Positions 8,596-17,495 are shown, counted from the first letter of the stretch. The stretch is DNA of 64,000 nucleotides from Pseudomonas sp. N40(2020) (GCF_014472415.1 NZ_JACSZV010000026.1:1-64000); one strand, 5' to 3'. Notes: generated from the sequence alone by a model not told the origin. Translations and numbers: made by a program.

Positions 8596-9215
8596 GCGTT
8601 ATCGCTTGGGTCGAGGGATCGGGAAAGGCGCTCGAAACGCGCCTCGAGACGTTCCAGATCAAGTTTGATCCGGTCCAGTTCGCTGAACCGCGCTTCGGCT
8701 TCGCGCTGCCCGACGAGGGTGCGCGATTCTTCGGCGAGGTATTCGGCGAGGTTCTGGTTGAGGCTGGCAAATCCTTGTTGATACCAGCGTGCGCGGCTGC
8801 GCAAATGACCGCCAACCAGTTGCGTGGCGACAGGTCCCAGCCAGCGCGAGAGTTCGTACTCCCAGTCCAGCTCCAGATCCTGCAGCACACCGGCCAGTTC
8901 CAGCAGCACGCCACTGTCGCCGTCGAGCTCGACTTCCGGGGCGTGCAGCACCGCTGTCTTGTCTTTGCTCAGGGCCAGTTTCAGCAGGCTCGAAGCCGGG
9001 GCGCGCAGGGTGCAGTCGACACCGGTTTCCCAGTGGGACGCGAGCATCAAACCTTCATCGCTCGGCAGAATGAACAGTTGCAGCGCCGGGCTACGGCAGT
9101 CGATGGCAATCACCTTGCCGGTCAGATGCGCCAGCCGCGGCAGCGCCGTGCTGTCGAGACGCAGCACCCGGTTGAGGCCGAGTTCGACGCTGGCGAGCAG
9201 CCCGGTGAGCAGCAT
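8592..9215 (-). CDS. ubiJ: ubiquinone biosynthesis accessory factor UbiJ (SCP2 domain)
   Basis: Lipid-binding scaffold protein of the soluble ubiquinone-synthesis complex, 207 residues. The N-terminal half resembles a sterol-carrier-protein-2 fold; the C-terminal third (about 150-205) is Glu/Arg-rich and coiled-coil-like. Identification rests mainly on position: it lies between ubiE and ubiB and overlaps the stop or start of each by 1-4 bases, the order found in gamma-proteobacteria. Confidence 0.9.
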   Translation of the reverse strand: MLLTGLLASVELGLNRVLRLDSTALPRLAHLTGKVIAIDCRSPALQLFILPSDEGLMLASHWETGVDCTLRAPASSLLKLALSKDKTAVLHAPEVELDGDSGVLLELAGVLQDLELDWEYELSRWLGPVATQLVGGHLRSRARWYQQGFASLNQNLAEYLAEESRTLVGQREAEARFSELDRIKLDLERLEARFERLSRSLDPSDNA

Positions 9216-9985
9216 CAGGGCTTGATGCCGCGGTGCAGGGCGACGATGCCTGCGGTCATGTTGTGATAGGTCACGCGGTCGAAACCGGCGTCGACCATCA
9301 TCGACTTCAGGGTTTCCTGATTCGGGTGCATGCGGATCGATTCGGCCAGGTAGCGATAGCTTTCCGAGTCATTGGTGATCAGCTTGCCCATCAGCGGCAT
9401 GAAGGCGAACGAGTAGGCGTCGTAGGCTTTGGACATCAGCGCGTTGGTTGGCTTGGAGAATTCCAGCACCAGCAAGCGACCGCCGGGCTTGAGCACACGC
9501 AGCATCGAGCGCAGGGCGTCTTCCTTGTGCGTCACGTTGCGCAGGCCGAAAGCGATGGTCACGCAGTCGAAATGGTTGTCCGGGAACGGCAGTTTTTCAG
9601 CGTCCGCCTGAACGAATTCGACGTTGCCGGCCACACCCAGATCCAGCAGGCGGTCGCGGCCGACCTTGAGCATGGATTCGTTGATGTCGGCCAACACCAC
9701 CTGACCGGTAGGGCCTACCAGATGGGAGAATTTTTTGGTCAGGTCACCAGTGCCGCCGGCAATGTCCAGAACGCGATTGCCGCTACGCACGCCCGACAAT
9801 TCGATCGCGAAACGCTTCCACAAGCGGTGCATGCCACCCGACAGAAGGTCGTTCATCAGGTCGTACTTGGCGGCTACGGAGTGGAACACCTCAGCGACTT
9901 TTTCCGCTTTCTGGCTTTCCGGAACGTCTTTGAAGCCGAAGTGAGTGGTGGGTTCGGCATCGCTGCCTTTGCGCTGATCAGTCAT
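9215..9985 (-). CDS. ubiE: ubiquinone/menaquinone biosynthesis C-methyltransferase UbiE
   Basis: SAM-dependent C-methylation of the benzoquinol ring in ubiquinone synthesis. The start is set at the ATG giving MTDQRKGSDAEPTTHFGF, as in Pseudomonas UbiE; the longer in-frame reading from 10069 is not expected. The resulting 256-residue protein has the family motif YDLMNDLLSGGMHRLWK (about 41-57), SAM site LDIAGGTGDL and the C-terminal signature GGRLLVLEF. First gene of ubiE-ubiJ-ubiB. Confidence 0.97.
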   Translation of the reverse strand: MTDQRKGSDAEPTTHFGFKDVPESQKAEKVAEVFHSVAAKYDLMNDLLSGGMHRLWKRFAIELSGVRSGNRVLDIAGGTGDLTKKFSHLVGPTGQVVLADINESMLKVGRDRLLDLGVAGNVEFVQADAEKLPFPDNHFDCVTIAFGLRNVTHKEDALRSMLRVLKPGGRLLVLEFSKPTNALMSKAYDAYSFAFMPLMGKLITNDSESYRYLAESIRMHPNQETLKSMMVDAGFDRVTYHNMTAGIVALHRGIKP

Positions 9986-10139
9986 ATCGCTGTCACCAAA
10001 AGAGAATGCGCGACATTCTAATCCCCAAGCCATGCTTTGTCTTGGAATGGCTAAAGGTAAGATGGACAACCTTCGGGACGATTTGCCGCAGACGCGGTCA
10101 AGATTTACCGATGAACATTCATAAGTCAGGAGTCATTCG

Positions 10140-10415
10140 ATGGCCCGTATTAGTGTTGAACGTGCCCATAGCCTGGGCAAGGAAGCTGCCCGCGAGAAGG
10201 CCGACAAGCTGGCGCAGAAACTTTCCGAGCAATACGGCCTGGAGCCGCAGTGGTCGGGCGACACCTTGAACCTCAAGCGTTCGGGCGTTAAAGGCGCGGT
10301 GCATGTGGCTGACGATTCGATCAAGGTCGACGTGGAACTGGGCCTGATGATGTCGGCCATGAGCGGCATGATCAAAGCCGAGATCGAGAAGGCGTTGGAC
10401 AAAGCGCTGGTTTGA
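10140..10415 (+). CDS. polyhydroxyalkanoic acid system family protein
   Basis: Small 91-residue protein of the family named for its place in PHA granule gene regions (PHA_gran_rgn). It is Lys/Glu-rich with a likely short antiparallel sheet (about 35-65) and C-terminal helix. CAGGAG stands 8 bases before the ATG. Its biochemical role is not established. It lies between ubiE (divergent) and phaI-phaF (same direction, separated by a REP doublet). Confidence 0.85.
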   Translation: MARISVERAHSLGKEAAREKADKLAQKLSEQYGLEPQWSGDTLNLKRSGVKGAVHVADDSIKVDVELGLMMSAMSGMIKAEIEKALDKALV

Positions 10416-10437
10416 TTTCTGCCTGAAACGAATCCCG

Positions 10438-10528
10438 TGTGGGAGCGAGCCTGCTCGCGAATGCGGTGTGTCAGTCACAGAAAATCCGACTGATAAAACG
10501 CTTTCGCGAGCAGGCTCGCTCCCACATT
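10438..10528. repeat. REP doublet (inverted pair), family A
   Basis: Two inverted copies of the GTGGGAGCGAGCCTGCTCGCGA unit with a spacer of about 40 bp, between the small PHA-region gene and phaI. It may act as a weak transcription barrier. Confidence 0.85.
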
Positions 10529-10656
10529 CGTTTCGTGTGAAGCCAGAGGTTTATGTCAGTTGTTAGGGTGCCGTTTCTAATTTTTCTACCTACTTTGTGC
10601 CAGAGCCCGACACTTTCGCGGGCAGTTCCTCAAACCTTCTGCGCGTGAGGTGCACC

Positions 10657-11079
10657 ATGGCCAAAGTTATTTTGAAGAAAAAAATCGACGCTTCGACAAC
10701 CGCTCTGAGCGACGTCAAATCCTATGCCCGCAAGATCTGGCTGGCAGGCCTGGGTGCCTACGCCAAGGTCGGCCAAGAGGGTAGTGACTACTTTCAAGAG
10801 TTGATCAAGGCTGGTCAAACTGTTGAAAAGAAAGGCAAAAAAGTCGTCACCGAAAAACTCGAAGCGGCCAACGCCGAGATCGATGAAGCCCGTGACGAAG
10901 TCAGTTCTTTCAAAGGCCGTGTCGAAGTTCAGCTCGACAAGGTCGAGAAGGCGTTCGACAGCCGCGTAGCAAGCGCCTTGAATCGTATCGGCATTCCGTC
11001 TAAACATGACGTTGAGACACTCTCTGCTAAGCTCGATGAGCTGACGGCATTGCTCGAACGCGTCGCGCGTAAATCTTAA
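10657..11079 (+). CDS. phaI: PHA granule phasin PhaI
   Basis: Phasin that coats medium-chain-length polyhydroxyalkanoate granules. The start is at ATG 10657 (MAKVILKKKID) with GTGAGG upstream, giving 140 residues, close to known PhaI. It is almost wholly helical with heptad-like Lys/Glu/Val pattern, and shares the segment ARKIWLAGLGAYAKV (about 25-39) with the N-terminal half of PhaF next door. phaI and phaF are separated by 10 bases and are co-transcribed. Confidence 0.93.
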   Translation: MAKVILKKKIDASTTALSDVKSYARKIWLAGLGAYAKVGQEGSDYFQELIKAGQTVEKKGKKVVTEKLEAANAEIDEARDEVSSFKGRVEVQLDKVEKAFDSRVASALNRIGIPSKHDVETLSAKLDELTALLERVARKS

Positions 11080-11089
11080 GGAGAACGGG

Positions 11090-12004
11090 ATGGCTGGTAA
11101 AAAGAACACCGATAAAGAAGGCAGCTCGTGGATTGGGAAAGTCGAAGACTACTCCCGCAAAATCTGGCTGGCTGGTTTAGGCGTGTACTCGAAGATCGAC
11201 ACTGACGGCAGCAAGCTCTTCGATACATTGGTCAAAGACGGCGAGAAAGCCGAGAAGCTCACCAAGTCTGCAGTCGGCAAAAAAGTCGATGCCGCCAAGG
11301 ATTCCGCTTCCTCGGCCAAGTCGCGCATCAGCGGCGTGAAAGATCGCGCACTGGGCAAGTGGGATGAGCTGGAAGGGGCTTTCGACAAGCGTCTGAACAG
11401 CGCGATTTCGCGCTTGGGCGTACCGAGCCGCAATGAAGTCAAAGCGCTGCACAGCAAGGTGGAAACCTTGACCAAGCAGATCGAAAAACTGACTGGCGAG
11501 AAGGCCCGTCCTGTCGCGAAAACCGCTACGGCCAAGCCAGCAGCTAAAACTGCAGCGGCAAAACCGGCAGCCAAAACAGCCGCCAAGCCACTGGCCAAAG
11601 CGGCTGCCAAACCGGTGGCGAAGGCTAAAGCAGCAGTTAAATCCGTAGCAAAAACTGCTGCCGCCAAACCTGCTGCGAAAGCAGCGGCCAAGCCGGTTGC
11701 AGCCGCCAAGGCAGCCGCGAAGCCCGCCGCTAAAACCGCGGCGAAGCCAGCAGCCAAGCCAGCAGCGAAAACCGCTACCGCCAAACCTGCTGCCAAGCCA
11801 GCGGCCAAACCGGCTGCGGCGAAGAAACCGGCAGTGAAAAAACCGGCCGCACCGAAAGCCGCAGCGCCGAAACCGGCAGCTCCCGCGGCCAAGCCTGCTA
11901 CCCCGGCAGCTCCGGTGAGCGCGTCAAACTCCGCCGCGGCACCGACTCCGGTAGCCACTCCGACTGCAGCATCGACCCCGTCGACGCCAACCAGTCAGTC
12001 CTGA
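11090..12004 (+). CDS. phaF: PHA granule-associated nucleoid-binding phasin PhaF
   Basis: Phasin that links PHA granules to the nucleoid. The N-terminal phasin domain (about 1-135) resembles PhaI (SRKIWLAGLGVYSKI). The C-terminal half (about 140-280) consists of degenerate AAKPAAKTAAKP-type repeats resembling eukaryotic histone H1 and AlgP, expected to bind DNA without sequence specificity. The tail is Ala/Pro/Thr/Ser-rich. AAGGAG lies 7 bases before the ATG; an intrinsic terminator follows. Repeat number varies between strains in this family. Confidence 0.95.
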   Translation: MAGKKNTDKEGSSWIGKVEDYSRKIWLAGLGVYSKIDTDGSKLFDTLVKDGEKAEKLTKSAVGKKVDAAKDSASSAKSRISGVKDRALGKWDELEGAFDKRLNSAISRLGVPSRNEVKALHSKVETLTKQIEKLTGEKARPVAKTATAKPAAKTAAAKPAAKTAAKPLAKAAAKPVAKAKAAVKSVAKTAAAKPAAKAAAKPVAAAKAAAKPAAKTAAKPAAKPAAKTATAKPAAKPAAKPAAAKKPAVKKPAAPKAAAPKPAAPAAKPATPAAPVSASNSAAAPTPVATPTAASTPSTPTSQS

Positions 12005-12016
12005 TTTTTCAGGGCA

Positions 12017-12057
12017 AAACAAAACGCCCGGCCTGTGAAGGTCGGGCGTTTTTGTTT
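12017..12057 (+). terminator. intrinsic terminator of phaI-phaF
   Basis: Stem of about 10 bp (ACGCCCGGCC / GGTCGGGCGT) with a short loop, flanked by an A-rich arm and followed by a T-run, starting 13 bases after the phaF stop. Confidence 0.9.
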
Positions 12058-12074
12058 GTGCTTTTTAAAAGCTT

Positions 12075-12252
12075 ACCCTCACCCCAGCCCTCTCCCCGAG
12101 GGAGAGGGGGCCGATTCGGGGATGCTTCAGCCTTACACCGACCTGAAAGTGTCGTATTGAATTCATAATCGACTGGATTTTTCAGGTCGCCGTATCGCGT
12201 AAGACAATAAGGTCAGTCCCCTCTCCCTCTGGGAGAGGGTTAGGGTGAGGGG
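12075..12252. repeat. long inverted repeat, family D
   Basis: CCCTCACCCCAGCCCTCTCCC at the left is mirrored by GGGAGAGGGTTAGGGTGAGGG at the right, enclosing about 110 bp of unrelated sequence. Each arm also contains its own small hairpin (CTCCCCGAGGGAG, CTCCCTCTGGGAG). It separates convergent phaF and phaD; no gene is visible inside. Confidence 0.8.
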
Positions 12253-12261
12253 CTCTTGATT

Positions 12262-12882
12262 TCATTCGTGATCTTCGAGGTATTGCAGGGCCATCCGCTC
12301 TGTCGCCACCTTCACCGGCGGCAACAAATGCGGCGCCACCAACATCATGATCTGATAAACCACCAATCTGACCTCACCCTCCCGATCAAGAATGCGCTGA
12401 TAGTCCAGCGAAAACAGCAGCGTCATGGTGATCTGCTCCACCAGTTGCCCCAGTGCCTGGGTATCGCTGACCAACTGCCCCGACGCTTTCAAACGCGCCA
12501 GCAACGACGCCAGCGTGCGCTTCAATGCATTGAGTAGATGACGAATCCCCTTCGCCAGTTTCGGCAGGCGTCCGGCCAGGTTCGACAAGTCCTGAAACAG
12601 GAACCGGTACTGCGCGAGGCGCTCGACGATCAGGTGCAAAAACAGCCAGTAATCCTCCGGCGCCAATTCCACATCCGGCGGTGGATCGAGCAGCGGCGCG
12701 AGTTCATTCTGGAAGCGTTCGAACAACCCGAGTATCAGCGGCTCCTTGCCGTGGAAGTGGTAGTAGAGGTTGCCGGGGCTGATCCCCATTTCGTTGGCAA
12801 CCTCCATGGTGGAGACGTTCGGTTCGCCCTTCTCATTGAACAGTTGCAGAGCACATTCGAGAATCCGGTCGCGGGTTTTCAT
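12262..12882 (-). CDS. phaD: TetR-family regulator PhaD
   Basis: Regulator of the pha locus, 206 residues. The N-terminal TetR helix-turn-helix (about 2-48) is clear: TRDRILECALQLFNEKG, then MEVANEMGISPGNLYYHFHGKE. The remaining all-helical part is the ligand and dimer domain. In P. putida PhaD is an activator of pha transcription, thought to respond to a fatty-acid-derived ligand; the same is inferred here. It is the last gene of phaC1-Z-C2-D, 30 bases after phaC2. Confidence 0.93.
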   Translation of the reverse strand: MKTRDRILECALQLFNEKGEPNVSTMEVANEMGISPGNLYYHFHGKEPLILGLFERFQNELAPLLDPPPDVELAPEDYWLFLHLIVERLAQYRFLFQDLSNLAGRLPKLAKGIRHLLNALKRTLASLLARLKASGQLVSDTQALGQLVEQITMTLLFSLDYQRILDREGEVRLVVYQIMMLVAPHLLPPVKVATERMALQYLEDHE

Positions 12883-12912
12883 CCAGTCTTCTTAGAAAAG
12901 TTCGGTTAAGCG

Positions 12913-14595
12913 TCAGCGCACACGCACGTAAGTACCGGGTGCTGCCTCCATCGGTGGATAGTTCGGGTTGCCGAGGGTCATCTGGGTTTCGTGCTGGGCG
13001 CCCGAGCGCTGCTGAATCCATTCCAGCCACTGCGGCCACCAACTGCCGTCGACGTGTTTGCCGTCGTAGTACCAGGCGCGCGGGTCGCTGCTCATCTTGC
13101 CGTTCTCGACGTAAGCGGCTTTCGGGTTGCTTGGCGGGTTGAGGATGCTTTGCACGTGGCCGCTGTTGGACAGCACGAAGCGCTTGTCACCACCCAGCAG
13201 CAGGGTCGAGCGATACACCGCGTCCCACGGCGTGATGTGGTCGTTCATGCCAGCGACGCTGAAACTGTCGACGGTGACTTTCTGCAGATCGATCGGCGTG
13301 CCGCAGACTTCGAGGCCGCCCGGATGGGTCAGCGGGTTATGTTTGAAGAAGTCCAGCAAGTCGCCATGAAACGCGGCGGGCAGCCGGGTGTTGTCATTGT
13401 TCCAGTAAAGGATGTCGAAGGCCGGCGGCTCTTTGCCCAACAGGTAGTTGTTGACGAAGTAGCTCCAGATCAAGTCGTTGGGGCGCATCCAGGCGAAGAT
13501 CCTGGCCATGTCGCGACCATCCAGCACGCCTTTCTGATAGGAACGACGCTTGGCGGCTTCCAGGGTCTGCTCATCGGCGAACAGTGTGGCCGGGGTGTCG
13601 ATCTCGCTGTCGAGCAGGCTGACCAGATAGGTAGCACTGGATATGCGCCGCAGCTGCCGCTTGGCCTGCAAATGCCCTTGCAGGGCGGCGATGGTCAGGC
13701 CGCCGGCGCAGGCGCCCATCAGGTTGATCTCACGGGCGCCGGTAATCGCCCTGCACACGTTCATCGCTTCTTCCACCGCTTCGACGTAGGTCGACAGGCC
13801 CCATTCGCGATGGCGCACATCAGGGTTGCGCCAACTGATCATGAACGTCTGCAAGCCGTTCTTCAGGGCGTACTGGACGAAGCTGTTTTGCGGGCTGAGG
13901 TCGAAAATGTAGTACTTGTTGATTTGCGGCGGCACCACCAGCAGCGGCTTGGCGTATTGCTTTTCGCTCATCGGTCGGTACTGGATCAGTTCCAGCATTT
14001 CGTTGCGAAACACCACCGAGCCGGTGGTGGTAGCGACGGTCTTGCCGACCTCGAAAGCCTGCCGGGTGACTTGCCGTGGCAGACCGTCGTTGTGCAGCAA
14101 ATCATCGAACAAATGACTAAGACCGCGCACCAGACTGTTGCCACCGGAGTTGAACAACTCCTTGATCGCCAGCGGGTTGAGCAGGGTGTTGGACGGCGCC
14201 ACGGCGTCGTTGAGCAGCGTGAAGGCAAACTGCGCCCGGGCGCGGTCATCCGGGCTCATGTCGCTGTCGTCGATCCAGCTTTTGACCTGTTTCTGCCAGG
14301 CCAGATAGGCCTGCAGGCTGCGCCGGTAAAACGGATTCAGGCTCCACGCCGGGTCGGCAAAACGAGTGTCCTGTGGATTGGTCGGGTGCAGGGTTTCGCC
14401 AAGCAGCACTCGGCCGAGCTGGCCGCCAAGTTTCAGGGCGTGCTTGGCACTGTGGATCGGATTGCGCAGGCCATGGGCTGCGACGCTGCGCAGGGTCGAG
14501 AGCAGGTCCCGACCACGCAAGCCGGTGATCGCACTTTGTGCGTTGATGAACACGGCGGGGCTGGGGACCACGCCCGTCGCTGGTTTTTCGCGCAT
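12913..14595 (-). CDS. phaC2: class II poly(3-hydroxyalkanoate) synthase 2
   Basis: Polymerises medium-chain 3-hydroxyacyl-CoA to PHA on the granule surface. The 560-residue protein has the modified lipase box GACAGG with nucleophile Cys296, the catalytic Asp in GMNDHITPWD and His in NSGHVQSILNPP, the standard class II triad. AAGGAG lies upstream of the ATG. It shares the class II layout with PhaC1 at 15675-17354; the pair flanks phaZ, the usual Pseudomonas arrangement. Confidence 0.96.
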   Translation of the reverse strand: MREKPATGVVPSPAVFINAQSAITGLRGRDLLSTLRSVAAHGLRNPIHSAKHALKLGGQLGRVLLGETLHPTNPQDTRFADPAWSLNPFYRRSLQAYLAWQKQVKSWIDDSDMSPDDRARAQFAFTLLNDAVAPSNTLLNPLAIKELFNSGGNSLVRGLSHLFDDLLHNDGLPRQVTRQAFEVGKTVATTTGSVVFRNEMLELIQYRPMSEKQYAKPLLVVPPQINKYYIFDLSPQNSFVQYALKNGLQTFMISWRNPDVRHREWGLSTYVEAVEEAMNVCRAITGAREINLMGACAGGLTIAALQGHLQAKRQLRRISSATYLVSLLDSEIDTPATLFADEQTLEAAKRRSYQKGVLDGRDMARIFAWMRPNDLIWSYFVNNYLLGKEPPAFDILYWNNDNTRLPAAFHGDLLDFFKHNPLTHPGGLEVCGTPIDLQKVTVDSFSVAGMNDHITPWDAVYRSTLLLGGDKRFVLSNSGHVQSILNPPSNPKAAYVENGKMSSDPRAWYYDGKHVDGSWWPQWLEWIQQRSGAQHETQMTLGNPNYPPMEAAPGTYVRVR

Positions 14596-14733
14596 GACTC
14601 AACACTCCTTCGTCTTCAGGCCAAAAACAAACTCACCGAACCAGAACACCATAGACGCTGTTGTGGCTTGTTGCCTGCGCGGCGTCCTGCCGCGCATGTT
14701 GTTCGAAGCCCTGCATAAAGCCTGCCGCGGCGG

Positions 14734-15588
14734 TTAACCGCCCAGCGGTGACGGGTGCGGGTGCATCACCGCCCGCTGTCGCTCCTCTTCGAGGAATTTC
14801 ATGATGATCGGCGCCACCGCTTCGGCGCGGGTAATCAGGAACAGATGACCGTCGTCGATGATGTGCAACTGAGCATTGGGAATCCGCCAGGCGAGCATGC
14901 GCATGTTGATCAACGGGATCAGCGGATCGTCATCGCCGGCCAGCACCAGCGTCGGTTGATTGATCTTGTGCAGCCAGTGAATGCTGGTCCAGCCAAGGCC
15001 GGCGAACAGTTGCCAGTAGTAACCGAGCTTGCCCGCCGAACGCACTTTCGCTGCATGGCTGGCGGCCAGGGTCGGGTCGCGGCGGAACGAACCGCCGTAG
15101 ATCAACGGCGCGATGCGGATCACGTGGGACGGCTGAATGTAGCGTCGGGGGCTGGCCATCATCCACAGGACTTTCGGCTTGCCCGGCACCATCACTGCAC
15201 CGGCTGCGGTCGCGGCCAGCACCAGTTTCTTGCAGCGCTCGGGGTAGTCGTAAGCGAATTGTTGCGCGAGTGCGCCGCCCCACGACACACCAATCACATT
15301 GACCTGGCCGTAGTCGAGGTAATCGAGCATCCGCGCAGTCAGTTTGGCGAGGCCGGGAAAGCGATACGGCCGGTTCGGCGTCGAGGAACCACCGACACCG
15401 GGCACGTCGAAGGCGATCACTTCCAGATCCGGGTCCAGCGCTGCGACAAACGGAAACACCAGCTCCAGGTTGGCGCCGATGCCGTTGAAAATCAGCAAGG
15501 GCGTCAAGTGAGGCTTGCCGGGGCGTACTGCCGTGCGGAGGGTCTGGCCATCCAGGTCGACGGTGCGAAAGATGAACGGTTGCGGCAT
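14734..15588 (-). CDS. phaZ: intracellular medium-chain PHA depolymerase
   Basis: Alpha/beta hydrolase that releases 3-hydroxyalkanoate from stored granules, 284 residues. Nucleophile Ser102 lies in GVSWGG, as in characterised P. putida PhaZ; the acid is in LAGDDDPLIP and the catalytic His in IDDGHLFLI. It lies between phaC1 and phaC2 in the same direction, so synthesis and mobilisation are co-expressed. A perfect 16-bp palindrome sits just before its ribosome-binding region. Confidence 0.95.
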   Translation of the reverse strand: MPQPFIFRTVDLDGQTLRTAVRPGKPHLTPLLIFNGIGANLELVFPFVAALDPDLEVIAFDVPGVGGSSTPNRPYRFPGLAKLTARMLDYLDYGQVNVIGVSWGGALAQQFAYDYPERCKKLVLAATAAGAVMVPGKPKVLWMMASPRRYIQPSHVIRIAPLIYGGSFRRDPTLAASHAAKVRSAGKLGYYWQLFAGLGWTSIHWLHKINQPTLVLAGDDDPLIPLINMRMLAWRIPNAQLHIIDDGHLFLITRAEAVAPIIMKFLEEERQRAVMHPHPSPLGG

Positions 15589-15600
15589 GCTTCAGGCCCT

Positions 15601-15616
15601 GTGAATTTAAATTCAC
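15601..15616. promoter_or_regulatory. perfect palindrome upstream of phaZ
   Basis: GTGAATTTAAATTCAC is an exact 16-bp palindrome, AT-rich in an otherwise GC-rich gap, 12 bases upstream of the phaZ start codon. It could be a dimeric regulator site or an mRNA hairpin near the ribosome site. Function is unproven. Confidence 0.4.
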
Positions 15617-15624
15617 CGCGCCTC

Positions 15625-15655
15625 ATGTAGGCGCTGCCTTCGGCAGCTCCTACAT
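15625..15655. repeat. single REP-like palindrome, family C
   Basis: TGTAGGCGCTGCCTTCGGCAGCTCCTACA forms a hairpin and resembles the half-units found at 18019-18051, 22797-22875 and 27821-27933. It lies in the phaC1-phaZ gap and may dampen read-through. Confidence 0.7.
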
Positions 15656-15674
15656 TGAGAGCGAGATGTGTCAG

Positions 15675-17354
15675 TTACCGCTCATGTACATAAGTGCCCG
15701 GCGATGCTTCACCTGGCGCGTACGCCTTGTTGCCCAGTTTGGTCGGGGCTTTTTTCAAGTTGCCCGAACGCTCGGCCTGCCACGCCTGCCAGTACAGCCA
15801 CCAGGAATCGGTGTGCTTGGTCGAGTTCTCTTGCCAGTCATTGGCATTGGCAGCCATTTCTTCGCCAGTCATGTAACGCGATTTCGGGTTGCCCGGCGGG
15901 TTCAGAATGCTCTGGATATGTCCGCTGCTCGACAACACGAATTCCACCTTGCCACCGAACAACTGCGCCGACTTGTAGCAGGACTTCCACGGGGTGATGT
16001 GGTCGTTGGTCCCGGCCAGCGAGAAGATGTCCGCCGTGACCTGCTTGAGGTCGATCGGTGTGCCGCACACTTCCAGTGCATTGGGGCGGATCAGTGGGTT
16101 GTTTTTGAACATCTCGATCAGATCGCCGTGGAATGCGGCCGGCAACCTTGTGGTGTCGTTGTTCCAGAACAGGATGTCGAACACCGGCGGCTCGTTGCCG
16201 AGCAGGTAGTTGTTGACCCAGTAGTTCCAGATCAGGTCATTGGGGCGCATCCACGCGAAGACCTTGGCCATGTCTTTGCCTTCGAGCACACCAGCCTGAT
16301 ACGAGTGGCGCTTGGCGGTCTCAAGGGTCTGTTCATCGACGAACAGCGCGACGTCGCTATCGAGCGTGGTATCGAGCACGCTGACCAGCAACGTGAGGGC
16401 ATTGACCTTCTTCTGGCCAAGCGCTGCGTAATGGCCGAGCAGGGCGGTGCAGGTGATGCCGCCGGAGCAGGCGCCGAGCATGTTGATGTCTTTACTGCCG
16501 GTGATCGCGGTGACCACATCGACCGCCTCTTTGAGCGCATCGATGTACGTCGACAGGCCCCACTCGCGCTGCGCCTTTGTCGGGTTGCGCCAGCTGACGA
16601 TGAACGTCTGCACGTTATTGCGCAGGCAGAAACGCGCCAGACTCTTGTCCGGACTCAAGTCGAATACATAGAACTTGTTGATCTGTGGCGGCACCACCAG
16701 CAGAGGGCGCTCGTGGACTTGCTCGGTGATCGGCTTGTATTGGATCAGCTCCAGCACATCGTTGCGAAACACCACCGCGCCTTCGGTCACGCCCAGGCTC
16801 TTGCCGACCTCGAACGCGCCCATGTTGACCTGGCTCGGCATGCCGCCGTTGTGCACCAGATCCTTGGCCAGATGGGAGAGGCCGTCGAGCAGGCTTTTGC
16901 CGCCGGTCTCGAAGAAGCGTTTGACCGCCGCCGGGTTGGCCGCCGTGTTGGTCGGGGCCATGGCTTCGGTCATCAGGTTGATCACGAAGTGGCCGCGGGC
17001 GATGTCTTTGGGTGAAAGGCTGCTGTCGTCGATCCAGGAATGGAGTTCCTTGCGCCACGCCAGGTAAGTTTGCAGATAACGTTTGTAGAGCGGGTTCTGG
17101 CTCCACGCGGGATCGGCGAAGCGACGGTCATCGCCGGCCGGTTGCAGTTCGGATTTGCCTAACAGCACGTTCTTCAGTTCAAGGCCGAAATGGGTGACGT
17201 GTTTGACACTATGGATAGGTTGTCTGATGGCCTGTTTCAGCACCATACGAGCAGAGGCCAGCAGATCCTTTCCGCGCAGCCCAACGACGGGATTAAGCCC
17301 CAGGGTGTTTTCCGAGGCTTGGTACTTCAGGTCATCGTTATTCTTGTTACTCAT
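15675..17354 (-). CDS. phaC1: class II poly(3-hydroxyalkanoate) synthase 1
   Basis: First gene of the pha polymerase operon, 559 residues. The lipase-like box GACSGG carries nucleophile Cys296, the position known in Pseudomonas PhaC1; the Asp of GTNDHITPW and the His of SSGHIQSILNPPGNP complete the triad. GGAGCG precedes the ATG. A sigma-54-type promoter is visible about 125 bases upstream. It makes mcl-PHA from 3-hydroxyacyl-CoA derived from beta-oxidation or de novo fatty acid synthesis. Confidence 0.97.
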   Translation of the reverse strand: MSNKNNDDLKYQASENTLGLNPVVGLRGKDLLASARMVLKQAIRQPIHSVKHVTHFGLELKNVLLGKSELQPAGDDRRFADPAWSQNPLYKRYLQTYLAWRKELHSWIDDSSLSPKDIARGHFVINLMTEAMAPTNTAANPAAVKRFFETGGKSLLDGLSHLAKDLVHNGGMPSQVNMGAFEVGKSLGVTEGAVVFRNDVLELIQYKPITEQVHERPLLVVPPQINKFYVFDLSPDKSLARFCLRNNVQTFIVSWRNPTKAQREWGLSTYIDALKEAVDVVTAITGSKDINMLGACSGGITCTALLGHYAALGQKKVNALTLLVSVLDTTLDSDVALFVDEQTLETAKRHSYQAGVLEGKDMAKVFAWMRPNDLIWNYWVNNYLLGNEPPVFDILFWNNDTTRLPAAFHGDLIEMFKNNPLIRPNALEVCGTPIDLKQVTADIFSLAGTNDHITPWKSCYKSAQLFGGKVEFVLSSSGHIQSILNPPGNPKSRYMTGEEMAANANDWQENSTKHTDSWWLYWQAWQAERSGNLKKAPTKLGNKAYAPGEASPGTYVHER

Positions 17355-17479
17355 CTACGACGCTCCATTGTCCTGAGACGAGTACCCGGTTTTCTGCTGT
17401 GCAGTTCCACAGCCAATGCCAGGTACTACTGCTCGGGTGACCGTTAATTCTGCATAGCTGCTTTACAGTCGTAGAGCAC

Positions 17480-17495
17480 TGCAGGGAACTTGCCA
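17480..17495 (-). promoter_or_regulatory. probable sigma-54 promoter of phaC1
   Basis: On the minus strand TGGCAAGTTCCCTGCA has GG and GC separated by exactly 10 bases, the -24/-12 pattern of RpoN promoters, reading toward phaC1. RpoN dependence of PHA genes has been reported in some pseudomonads. The 258-base gap (17355-17612) holds no gene. Confidence 0.55.

Noticed and set aside
11510..11900. Tandem repeat DNA that might be a satellite or mobile element
   Set aside because: It encodes the AAKPAAK repeats of PhaF in frame; it is part of the protein, not a separate element.
12991..14718. 575-codon plus-strand frame opposite phaC2
   Set aside because: phaC2 is certain by its catalytic motifs; the opposite frame lacks any domain or ribosome site.
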